Below are positions 20,818 through 31,257 of a stretch of DNA of 64,000 nucleotides, in pieces (position 1 is the first letter of the stretch; each line of letters opens with the position of its first letter). Made by a program: the position numbers and the translations under genes. Under the pieces are notes generated by a model, which worked only from the letters and a program-made list of their open reading frames with translations, had not been told where the DNA came from and ran no database searches. Source of the stretch: Thalassia testudinum (lineage: Eukaryota; Streptophyta; Magnoliopsida; Alismatales; Hydrocharitaceae); contig JAZHRO010000014.1 of the NCBI GenBank assembly GCA_037157565.1, positions 98,487,501 to 98,551,500 of the forward strand, read 5' to 3'.

Positions 20818-21768
20818 CCTACGACTCCCCTTCCATGCCCCAACTGCCACCTATCCTTTTTTCCTTCATCTCCTTATTCTTCAACCTTCCTTCTCCACCA
20901 CCGTCCCTTGCAACTCCAAAAAAGAAAAGAAAAGAACCCAAAGTTTGTAGTCACCAATCCATGCCATCGCCCATCCTCGTTTGGCCAATCTCCTCGCCAA
21001 CACCACCGTCGACTCCAGGAAGACGGCCACACTTGAGCGCATCTCACCCGACGTTCATGTAACATCACCAAAGGCTCCATTGCTGCCCTTTGAACCCATC
21101 ACCGGCGACGGACGTCCTTACCATCCAGCCACCTCCGGCCGTTCTTCTTGCCATCACCATTGCCGAGTTCCTCACTGTCTGGTGCACCTCCCATGAGCTC
21201 CTCGCCATCTCCAATATCCTCCTTCACATTCAGGCCATCGATCAACATCTTCCCTTATTTTCACCTCCATTAAAATTTGCATTTAATGCCATTGGTGGTA
21301 ATTTGATTTATGTTTTTGAATATTTTATTCATCTGAAATTGTTTGGATGCCCTCACAAGTATTGCTTATATGCATTCATATCTTCATATGTTGGCTTAGA
21401 TTTATAAATACATGCATGAAATGCTATTAAACTTAAAAGGAGAAAGACCAATGTCTTGGGATTTAATTACATTACATGCTAATGCGATTTATTCATAGGG
21501 GAAAATTACTTACATAACCTTGCATTCAGAAATTATTGTGTGTCTTCTTCTCGTCGCATTTTACATCAGATTTGAGCACGAATCTCGCACTCGATTAGAT
21601 AAATACAAGGCAAAATTATTCATGAATTTATTGATATGTTCCTCACTGTGGATACGACTTAATCAACCATGGTTAGTTTTATTGATAATTAGTTTTGTTC
21701 AGGATTTTTCCACCATGCGATTTCACTACGACGGCGTATTATCTGTAAGAGAAAAAATCCCGATCAAA

Positions 21769-21786
21769 TGGTGCTTTTGCTAGGGG
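21769..21786 (+). other. Element D primer binding site (decayed tRNA-Asp type)
   Basis: TGGTGCTTTTGCTAGGGG lies 2 bp after the LTR. It differs from the tRNA-Asp complement mostly by C-to-T or G-to-A changes. Confidence 0.6.
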
Positions 21787-22548
21787 GGCAACAGACGTAA
21801 TAAATTCACCTAATTTTTATTTCTAATTATTCTGAGTTGCACAATGATCTGACCAGTTGTTATCTTTTCTGTGCGAGGAATCTGACGAGGCGACAGGTGC
21901 AACAAAGCGATGACATCGACCTTGAGCATGTCCACATGCGGAGAAGACGTAGGAGACCTGGGTCCTACACTCACAGGGGATTCACCTTCATCACAAATTT
22001 TATTTCAGTCATCTCACCCTTGTAATGATTGGGGCAGATTTTTGGGGGTCAATCCCCACATTCTTTATCTACTAGGGTTTATATTCTTATGCGTGCATGA
22101 TTCATTTTCCTACGTGCTTGCCTCTAAAATAAAAAATAACAAAATAATAAATATTCAAATGGCTTGCTAGAAGCTGCATATCAATAGGGCGGCCATCTAG
22201 GATTGAATGAGCAGCATCTAATTTATATTAATGCATTGCAGACATCGTGCACGAAGAATACTGGAGTAAGGTACGTCTTCTCTTAAGCATCAATTACCCA
22301 TCATGCATCTGCATTGGACTTAAATCTAAGACCACTAATGTGTTTGAATCGAATTAATTCAGTGGTAACTTTAAAAATTGGGACTGTTAAGAGGTTGGAC
22401 CTTAAAATCAGTGACTTAAAATTACATGCAAAGGTCTTGATTCTGATATTTCAAAATTCAAAACGCAAACGTGTGTTGCACACCTTAGATACTATGCACA
22501 TCACACATAAGTTCACTAGATAAATGTCTACCTCTCCTCTTTTGTACT
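21787..22548 (+). other. Element D leader, first part (noncoding)
   Basis: 0.76 kb with no credible coding sequence, ending GTACT at the B1 insertion. The leader resumes at 34498. Confidence 0.6.
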
Positions 22549-25500
22549 TGATGGGAACACCATCATAAGCCTTAGCTAGCTCATTTTTATCTAACTGAGA
22601 GAATAAATGCTCTTACATAACTGCCTAGAGGTCATAATTCATTGCACAACCATTATGAGAGTAAGACAAGAAACTAGGGTTAAAACTGTAATTTTACCAT
22701 TGCAGTAGAACCATTGATTTTCTCAAGGGCTAAACAAAGGTCAAATGGTCTTAATAAGATAACAAGTGGGTTGGATTTGACAGAAAAGGGTTTGTGTGAG
22801 TTCTGTGAATTAAATGACTTCCTAAAATCCTAAAATAGACCCACTTTATTAACCAAGGTTTTGGGCAGGGTAAAACTCACCTAAACACTCTAAAAATCAT
22901 ATAAAAATATCCTCTAGGGTTTAGTACCTTTAATTTGGCCTTGGAACTCATCTTGACGTAAAATGGGGTCCTAGATAGCATTTGCCCTAATTTAGGTCTT
23001 TGCATAAATTGCCCTGTCAAACATGGTCAAACCCAAAATCCAACTTCACCATTGGATTCCTTAGGTCTAAACTATATTTGTACCAAAATTTGTACCTAAG
23101 GGAAACTCATCTTGACCTAGCTTGCAAAAAGGTTCAGCATGATTACATTTCTACCCCTAACTTTCAAAAATCCTTACATTTAGCCCCTTAGCTTCTTCAT
23201 CATTTTCACAAATAGGTCCCTCCACCATTATAGCGGACAAATCTTACTTCGGCTAGCATTGAAAGGAGGTTTCTCCCTGATTGCTTAGAAAATCTCCAAA
23301 ATTGGAAGGAAGATTCTCTGAGAATTTCCCTCCAATTCGAACCTGTTGATGAACCCTGATTATTTCCCAATCTCTCATGAGAATGCATGAGAGTTTTGGG
23401 TCTCTTGAAGCGTCCAACTCCGGCGACCCTACCTTGCTTGGAAGCTTGGCTTCCAAGCACAAAACCTCCTCAGAGGCCTATTTAAAGACTCCCTAGATTC
23501 AACCGAGTCTCCTCAGCTTGAAATTAGGCTGGTTCTCCCTACATTCCTCTCTCCCTCTCCAGCAACAATCCTCCGGAAGCTCTGGTGGCTTCTCCCTCAC
23601 TCTCTTGTTGCCTAACCACAATACTAGTGGTTGGGTTAACTCTGCCACAGTCATCCGCGTCACGCAATACCAGCCGACGTTGCCTTTGCCCCACATCCGG
23701 CAACCATCCACTGAGGTATTCGCCTTCCCCACGTCCGGCAACCATACCGACGTTGGATTCCCATCCCTTTCATCCTTAGATTAGGTTTCTTAGATTCCCT
23801 CTCTCTCCCACTTTATTTCTCAAAACCACGCATCGGTGCCATTGGCCACCGTCACCTTCTCGACCTCTAGCAATACATCCAGCGAGGTGCTTGAATGCGC
23901 AGCAATCATAGGTCTTAATTGACCTAGATTAGGCTAGAACTTAGCATAAGTAAGGGAAATTCATGCATGCATAAAGCATTATCTGCATCTTTACTGCTTT
24001 CCTTTAGCTATGCATAAAATAATGTTATAATGTGCTGATTAAGTGCATTATGTTGATTGCAGGCAATAAGCAGATCTGGAGCTGGATCTGGAGCAGGATC
24101 TGAAGCTGGATCTGAAATAACGAGAGTTGTAGCAGAGCTAGAGTAGAAGGATTAGTTCAGATGTAGGAATAATAATGTAAGGGAGTTAAAGTTTGCTATT
24201 CTATTAAGTAGGAATAAAGCAGTAAAATGTGAAGAGCTTAGGTCCAACCTAGCCCTTGGATAGCCTAGAGACTTCCCCAATCCTTAGCCACCCTTAGATT
24301 AGGTCACAACACCCTAAGAAGCCTTAAAACCCTACTTCCAGCTCTTATCTAGACATCCAGATAAGTTATAGGACGTCCAGGACCCTTAGCCATCTCCTGC
24401 ACACCTCAAACCCACTTCTGTAGTGTTATTGGATGTCCAGACACTTTGTCAGAAGTCCAATTTCTGCAGAGTACCCAAAATAGAACCCTGATTTCCCCCT
24501 GACTCAAATTAGACCTCCAGAATTGAAGTCTGGACTTCTGATTTTTCAGTATAAGCCGTCTGATTCTATTATTGGACGTCTAATGTTGGTCTCCAGTCCC
24601 TGTTTTGAGATTCAAGTCTTGATCTTGGATCTCTAGTTCCCTAGACCTAATCCCAACACCATAGGAACCTAAATTAAGGTGTCCTAACCCTAGTACATCA
24701 CCTCTAGACCTACCTAAGGACCTAATTAGGTCCTCACCAAACCCAATTGACTTAGATCAAGTCAATTACCTTCACCTAAGTCAATTGGACTCATTGAGTC
24801 CAATTAAGCTTAGATCTCAATCCACACAAGTTTAATTGGACTTGGTGAGAGTCCAATTGACCTAAACACAACCTAATTGAGTTATTCTACTATCAATTAG
24901 GTTCACACTCATTCAATTTAACTTAGGTTAAGTTTAATTGCATTTTCCCCTTAGCAATTAGGGTTTGTAACCCTAATTCAAGACCTACACATACCCAAAC
25001 CCCTTAGGACCTAACCTAAGCCACCTAGCCACATAAAGCACGACCACACACACACACACACACCCATTCACGCACACACACTTCTCTAGAATTCTCTAGA
25101 GATCTCTTGAGATGGCGCCACCTCTTGGTTGCCAAATTTAGCAACCAAGAGATATTCAAATTGAGATCCACAATTCTTGGATCTCAAAGACCACATCCAC
25201 CCACATGTGGCTGGCCACTCTTGGACTCTCTCTAGAGAGTTCTACACCTCTCTAGAGAGAAGCCATTGGGTCTATAAGAAGACCCCTTGGGCAGCCAAAC
25301 ACCCCCATTCGCATCGCTTGGCTTCATTGGCACCACTCACCTCATTAGCTCCATACACGCCCACCTTCACTTTGGTTAGCTACTCCACCTCCACGAGCTC
25401 ACCACCGTCATGGAGGACACCATGCTGGGATGCTGGATCACTCCTCCCTCTCACCATGGGTCAGCCTAAGCTACATTGGCCGCCCCTCATTCTTCTCCCG

Positions 25501-27624
25501 ACCACTCCAAGGCCATCGAGGACCACCCCTGAATGCCCTTTTATTCTTCTATATTTAGTTTATGCTCTTCATAATTTTATTGCTTCTATTACTTCTTAGT
25601 AGCATAGTCTTAACTTCTCCCCAATGGTGCATGCGAAATCCCCCTATCGATTCTTGTATGCAGTCATTTTCTGGTAGATAGACTTAAATTTCAAGAATTT
25701 ATGTACAAGCTTTCCTCTAAAGTTCTTGTTGCGAACAACTCTCCCATTGAATGAATGAAAAATGCTTTTATATATATATCTCCATGTTGTGAAATCATCA
25801 TGAGCTTATTGATTTCTATCACATTTGCATGATTCAAGTTGCCTGTTTCTAACTCCTAATATTCGTGCAACTAAGCATGTCATACCTAAATACGTAATAA
25901 ACACGAACCAGCATGCAATTCTAAACAAAGTAGAGATCAAGAAGATCGATTTCAAAAGTGAAAACAATGCTTCCCAGAGACGAACGACCGGGACTCAAAG
26001 TCTCATTATTTTTACAAAACAATATCTTTGTTGGATCATACTTCGCGACTATACTACGACGCATTCCTTTTCTATCAAATGCACGAGAATGCTTCCCAAC
26101 AGTGCTCCCATTGCTCAGCACCTCCATCCACCTCACCAACCACCCTGCGATCTCCACCTCAACTCCTTGATCACATCCCCTCACCCCAATCTCTCCATTG
26201 ATCACTCAAACCACCCCCCAAACACACCCACACATTCGTACACAGTGTGCCCTAGATATGCCACCATAGTCATGCACACGCTACGAAACCACTCCCATCA
26301 CATCCGTTGTGCTTCGATGATGCACCCTGAGTGATTTGACATGGCCAGAAGGCCGTTCTTATGCTTTCAGGTTCATCGCCCATCCGCCATTGCTACTGAG
26401 CGTGAAGCTTGCTTGCTACGCTCCAGGCCTCGCTGCTACTCCAGGTGATATCACGAAGCGGTGAAGACTTGAGGCACATACACTTCTAGGATTTTGATTG
26501 GAGTCAAGAGCCTTTGCAGCCTCACGAATTGGAAACCGCATTTGCTGCTGTGCATGCAAATGGAGGGTAGGACATTTAGTCCCACCTTGGAAGTTGAAAG
26601 GTGCCCTTGTGCACAAAAAGGGAAAAGTGTTAGAGGCTCTTCGCCTCCAACACTGAGGGTGTGGTCCCCCTCCCCCCTCTCACCAGACTCATCCATGACA
26701 TAACCCCCGGACCAGGCCATGGCCCAACTACCCAACCTATTCACTCCTTGCTCACCACACATGCGAATGAGCCTAGACCTAGGTTTCTGTTAGGTTCGAT
26801 TACCCGACTGGCTAAAGGCTTTGGGAGAGTAGTTCTGAAATAGAAAAGAGAGAAAGAGAGAGGAGAGCTACGCAGGGGATGGGGGGTTTTGTTCTAAGAA
26901 GTTTGCCTTCGACACTTAGTCGAATTCAGAGGGTATAGTAGGGTTGAAGGAAGAAGAGAAGAAGAAGAAGAGTAGGCATACGGCAGAGAAAGAAGAAGGA
27001 AGCCAAAGGCCAAAGATAGAGAAAGAGAAGAAGAAGGAAGAAGCAAAGGAGGAAGAGAAGGTCAGGCCCAAGATAGAGAAAGAAGAAGGAAACCAAAGGC
27101 CAAAGGCAGATAAAGAGTCAAAGAAGGAAGAAGATGAAGATGGAAGGAGAAGATAGAGAAAAAGGAAGAAGGAAGAAGAAGAAGCAAAGGTAGAGAAAGA
27201 GAAAAGGAAGAGAAGGCCAAAGACAGAAAGAGAAGAAGGATCACAAAGGTAGAAGGAAAAGAAGAAAAGGAAGAAGCCAAAGGAAGAAGAGAAATCAGAA
27301 GAAGAAAAGAAGCAAGGCACTGTAGCACTAGACATTTAAGACATCTGATTGAAAAATCAGATGTCTATTACTCATATGCTCTTCATTATTTTGCCTACAA
27401 CTCTTTTTATTCTTCATATACTCATGCTGTACATTCCTAATTAGATTTGGAGTAGTACTATGTGCTCAATTTATATTTATGGTTGACATTAGTGTGTGGA
27501 ATCCATTTTCTCCCTGTGTTCGACCTCGGAATATATTCGAGTAATAAAATTATATTTTTTTTGAATGCTATTTCAGCTATACTACAACGCAACACTCTTA
27601 AATACCGATTGAGCACTCTAAACA
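22549..27624 (+). repeat. B1 5' LTR (interrupted by solo LTR C1)
   Basis: TGATGGGAACACC... to ...CACTCTAAACA. Without C1 and its duplicated GTGCT it is 2861 bp, close to B2 (2871) and longer than the B3 LTRs (about 2.7 kb). Its parts are a TATA-like TATTTAAA near 23477, a GA-rich block (26830-27310) and the polyadenylation-like word AATAAA at 27543 in GAGTAATAAAATTATA, which is shared by all family B LTRs. Confidence 0.88.
23892..26101 (+). mobile_element. C1: solo LTR of family C, 2210 bp
   Basis: It begins TGAATGCGCAGC, ends CTTCCCAACA and is flanked by an exact 5-bp duplication GTGCT (23887-23891, 26102-26106). No primer site, coding region or second LTR is present. Features inside: a GGATCTGGAGC(T/A) tandem run (24072-24116), a lattice of CAATTG-type words (24738-24965), an (AC)n run (25046-25078) and a TATA-like TATAAGAA at 25272. 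A second copy in reverse starts at 63112. LTR identity rests on TG..CA ends and target duplication. Confidence 0.8.
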
Positions 27625-27627
27625 TTT

Positions 27628-27644
27628 TGGTGTCGTTGCCAGAG
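27628..27644 (+). other. B1 primer binding site (tRNA-Asp type)
   Basis: TGGTGTCGTTGCCAGAG, three bases after the LTR end. It resembles the tRNA-Asp complement TGGCGCCGTTGCCGGGG, and the differences are transitions. Confidence 0.8.
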
Positions 27645-28820
27645 AGAAATGCGCAATTCACTAATATTCTATGCATTATTTAATTATATTTGAGCACTAA
27701 CTTGCCCTATTTGCTTTATTGTGATTTTCCGAGGTACTTCACGAGTAGATCATCCACGCAAATCAACCACTCTAGGGTAGGTAACTTCTCTATTCTGCAC
27801 TAATCAACCTCCTAATCGTAGGAAGACAAAAAAGGAAACAATCAATTAGGAATCACCTGCCTTATTTTTCATAGTAATCATCATTTAAAAAGGTAAGTTT
27901 CCTGATTCGCGAAATTTCTTTTCAAATCTCATTGAAGTTGAAGCAATTCTATTTAGAAATCCTATCCCCAAAATTCCTTTGCCTATTAGGGATTATGTTT
28001 AATTTCTAATCTTCTTGGACTACACACTTCTTATTTGAAGTCCAAGGAGAACATTTGTGAAAATCAAAGAGGACTTCGAAATAAAGCCAATTAGGGTTTC
28101 TACATTAGGGTTTTGGAGTGCTAGTTCACACTTGCCTGCATAAAAGGAAATAAACCCACCCGCATTTGTGTGCTACCCAAACCCTTGATTTAAAAGATTT
28201 AATCAAGAAAAACCCTAAAAATCAGGCTCTAAACTCACCTAAACCTTAAAATTCCTGGACCTAATAACCTGGGAGTCAAATCAGGGTGATTTCTAGGTCT
28301 TGACCTGGAAGTTCATTCTGCCATCTTTAGGGCAGGTTAGGTAAAGTTGGACTACATTGTAGGCCAACCAACCTCCAAATTGGGTCACAAGTCAAGTCAG
28401 CTACTAATTCTAGTGAAAACAAAGGCACAAATTAGGACATAAAACTGGTAGACTTAAGAGGTCAAGTTATCCATTCTAGTCTACCTGGACGCTCAGTGAC
28501 AAGGAAGGTCGGGTGGGGGAAACCCTGTAACCTTTGGGGGCGCTCTACCGTGTAGGGGTCTTTGCGAGACTCTCCCTGGCTGCATAGGTAATTCTCAGGT
28601 GGAGAACTTTCTGATCCAAGGGTATCAACTGGCCCGAACCTCTGTAGTCATCCAAAAATCTTTGGGTGCCTTGATTGGGTCAATATCACATTCAGTCCCT
28701 CATCCCTTCTATTTAGAGCACACACACATATTTTCTTGGGAATCTCTTTTAGATCTATTCAATTTCGATCCAAACTTGAATTTTTTATTCTACATCTTGA
28801 TTCCACCATCTGATCCAAAC
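27645..28820 (+). other. B1 leader, shared with B3
   Basis: It has no gene. The segment 28400-28700 aligns with 51950-52250 of B3. Shared words include GGTCGGGTGGGGGAAACCCTG, TGTAGGGGTCTTTGCG, TCTCAGGTGGA, and AACCTCT followed by TAGTCATCCAA. A conserved leader between elements with unrelated coding regions points to a cis-acting RNA signal. Confidence 0.7.
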
Positions 28821-29336
28821 ATGCAGCCTGGTTACTTAGGAAAACCATTAAAGAAACCTGAATCACAAAGGTTCATGAGAGATAAAATGGTTGAGGATGC
28901 CCATAGATTTTATGACATTTATTACAAAACATCAAAACCAATTGAAGAGATTCAGGTTAGTGTACCAACAACAACAACCTTCATCATAAACTGTGCCCAA
29001 TTGTTATTAACAGAAGCAACAAAGGGATCGACCTAGGATATTCTCATAACAGGATACATTGAGATAGAAAAATTGCACAACTTTGAATATCTCCAATGTA
29101 TGACAAATTCTACACTTTGGGAAAAACACCAAGATGATCTTGAAAAATGGGAAGAAATGATGAAATTGTTGAAACATGTTATAGATCAAAAATACCTGTA
29201 CATGCCCCAAACAGTTAATGAAACATCTTGGAATAATATGAGGATAAACATGAGTTCCCAAATCTCAGGTTTGAGACACGAGGTTGTTGCGGATCCCCAA
29301 CCCAGATGGAATACAACATGCCTGATCTTAAAATAG
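28821..29336 (+). pseudogene. B1 unknown protein, N-terminal part
   Basis: The ATG at 28821 opens MQPGYLGKPLKKPESQRFM. A basic/polar stretch follows (YDIYYKTSKPIEEIQVSV), then after a TAG at about 29034 a helical, charged segment (LWEKHQDDLEKWEEMMKLLK). It occupies the place of gag in B3, but I see no capsid motif. The frame runs to 29336 and then shifts into an overlapping frame near 29306. Function unknown. Confidence 0.55.
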
Positions 29337-30228
29337 GTTGGGAGGTCCCAATTGCAGGAGAACATGATTTTGAGCCAGCCATAGAAACTAAAACCCTGGT
29401 TCACCAAGAATAAAATTCCTAGACTCCTCTAAGAATGAGATTGAATTAAAACCTTTTGAGGGTGTAAATCTCGCCCATTATTCTCGTAAGGTGACCCTCG
29501 AAGGCAATTCTAACCTAGATTCTAGTAATTCAACTCACATCCTCAGCCTAGAATCTGAATCTGAATCTTATTGGGATGAGTAGAAGGCCTCGTATGACGA
29601 AAATCAAAGTTGGAATTGGGATTATGATCTTGGGCCTTTATTTGATGAATGTTCCTCTCTAACATCCTCAGAGATACAAATTGATTTTTTGGAAGTCACG
29701 CCGATCTACGATACAGAAACCGAGGAGTTGGATGAGTAGGGTTTTGATTGGGTCTTTCCTACAAGCCTAGAACTTGAGCCCAGATCCAATAGGGACACCT
29801 TTTTGAGCTCAGAATCTGAGAATAGGCTAGACCCAAGTCAGGTTGCTGAGTCTACATCTTGTGATTTGCTCTATGGTGGAACCTCTGATCTCGAATAAAA
29901 TTCAGAACTTGATTCTCGCAAGTTTTCCAATGATTTCGAATCTTACCATGATTTCGGAGAACCATTGTTTCCTGATGACTACGAGCCAATCTATGACCTT
30001 AGCTCAGATGATTCATTCTTCGACTCTGACTCTGAGGTCCCTAATCCCAAGATCATTGATTTAAATTTAGGTTCCATTGAGATGGAATCATTTCTTTTCG
30101 ATCCTCCAAAGTCAGAAACAAGAAGTGCCAAGAGTGACTACAATCCAGAATTAGAATCTTTTCTCGACTTAGATTTTCTTCATCCTATAAGCACTCTTCA
30201 GGTAGCTACCTTTGAGTTTACTAGCTAG
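29306..30228 (+). pseudogene. B1 unknown protein, acidic middle part
   Basis: After one or two frameshifts (about 29306 and 29410) the reading continues as a strongly acidic, serine-rich chain: SLESESESYWDE, YDTETEELDE, YDLSSDDSFFDSDSEV. Three in-frame stops interrupt it (TAG after YWDE and after EELDE, TAA after GTSDLE) before it ends at 30228. The acidic character is consistent over 300 codons, which argues that it was once translated. No family recognised. Confidence 0.5.
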
Positions 30229-30260
30229 TATGAGGACTCTCTAAATGAAGCCACCTTTAA

Positions 30261-30797
30261 TTGTTTTTAGATGAGCCGTCATACGCAATTCTTATTGATG
30301 CCACCTCCTCTACGAACACAAAACCTATTCGAACCCATTTTCAACCCCGACCCGCAACCGAACTCAATTTCTATTCGGATTCCCCTCTTACTGAGCTGAT
30401 TGCAGATGATTCACCTCCACATTTTCATCGAGTTTCTGACATCAATCAGACTACAAAACACGCCTTATCCTTCTTTGATCACTCCTATAGGATTCTTGCA
30501 TCATCCACTAATTCTATTTCATTTAAGGATCCCTACTCTGATCAGGCTAATTCGACTCAGCTAAACCTTGGATTCACACTTTTGCATCATTTTGAGCTTC
30601 ACAGCATAAGGTGGGTTTCACATCTTTTGATCTACATTTATCAACCCACCAGATTGATTAGGTTTGGGCTGCATCATCAGCCTGTTGATCTGAACAAGCA
30701 CTTGGTTGGACCAACCAGGCTTTTGATCAAGGTGCTTGTTCAACAAAACTCATCTAATTTGACCACTCCTTCTCCAGACCATTTCCTACTCGGCTGA
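30261..30797 (+). pseudogene. B1 unknown protein, C-terminal part
   Basis: This is a 178-codon frame, shifted relative to the acidic part, with FFDHSYRILASST and YIYQPTRLIRFGLHHQP. It ends 13 bp before the conserved AGCGCTTAACGGG motif. Its end coincides with the usual end of coding in these families, so I take it as the true C-terminus of the B1 protein. No recognised domain. Confidence 0.5.
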
Positions 30798-30818
30798 AGG
30801 CGTTGAATTTAGCGCTTA

Positions 30819-30834
30819 ACGGGAGGCAACCTGT
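30819..30834 (+). other. Post-coding stem-loop (AGGCAA loop), B1
   Basis: ACGGG, loop AGGCAA, CCTGT: five pairs including one G-T. The upstream words GGCGTTGAATTTAGCGCTTA correspond to GGCGTAAAACTCAGCACTTA in B3. Confidence 0.65.
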
Positions 30835-31008
30835 CATTCCAAAAAATCAAGATCCTTCTGATTATCCTTCTGTACTTCATGTCTGTTGGACCCTGAGTTC
30901 GGTCTTAGAACAGTAGATTCCACGTCTGGTACACATGGCAGAGCCTGAAATCGTTTGCAACAATCATCCCGACCCATTCGCCCACTCGATAATCCTATTC
31001 TAATTCTT

Positions 31009-31257
31009 GCCAAAGACAGAGAAAGAGAAGAAGGAAGAAGCAAAGGAAGAAGAGAAGGTCAGGCCCAAGACAGAGAAAGAAGGAAGCCAAAGGCCAAAGG
31101 CAGAGGAAGAGTTAAAAAAGGAAGAAGAAGAAGATGGAAGGAGAAGACAGAGAAGAAGGAAGAAGGAAGAAGAAGAAGAAGCAAAGGTAGAGAAAGAGAA
31201 AAGGAAGAGAAGGCCAAAGACAGAAAGAGAAGAAGGATCGCAACGGTAGAAGGCAGA
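31009..31257 (+). repeat. B1 3' LTR remnant, first piece
   Basis: This GA-rich block aligns with about 27010-27255 of the 5' LTR. It is joined directly to B1 3' noncoding sequence (about 30840-31008, which aligns with 58000-58180 of B3). The start of the LTR and the polypurine tract are therefore deleted. It is interrupted at 31258 by solo LTR B2. Confidence 0.8.

Larger units (their letters stand above)
15518..21766 (+). repeat. Element D 5' LTR (interrupted by Copia element E)
   Basis: 15518-16160 and 20823-21766 match 40668-42260 continuously once E and its duplicated CCTAC are removed. It begins TGATGAG and ends CCGATCA. A TATA-like box lies near 15667. Confidence 0.9.

Noticed and set aside
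20753..22170. Several ORFs of 60-105 codons as host genes
   Set aside because: They lie in the D 5' LTR and leader; the LTR ones have shadow partners in the 3' LTR (41313-42418) and none has a domain.
26916..27335. K/E-rich and S/F-rich ORFs on both strands (also 30955-31317)
   Set aside because: Low-complexity GA-rich LTR DNA leaves all frames open by chance; no domain is seen.
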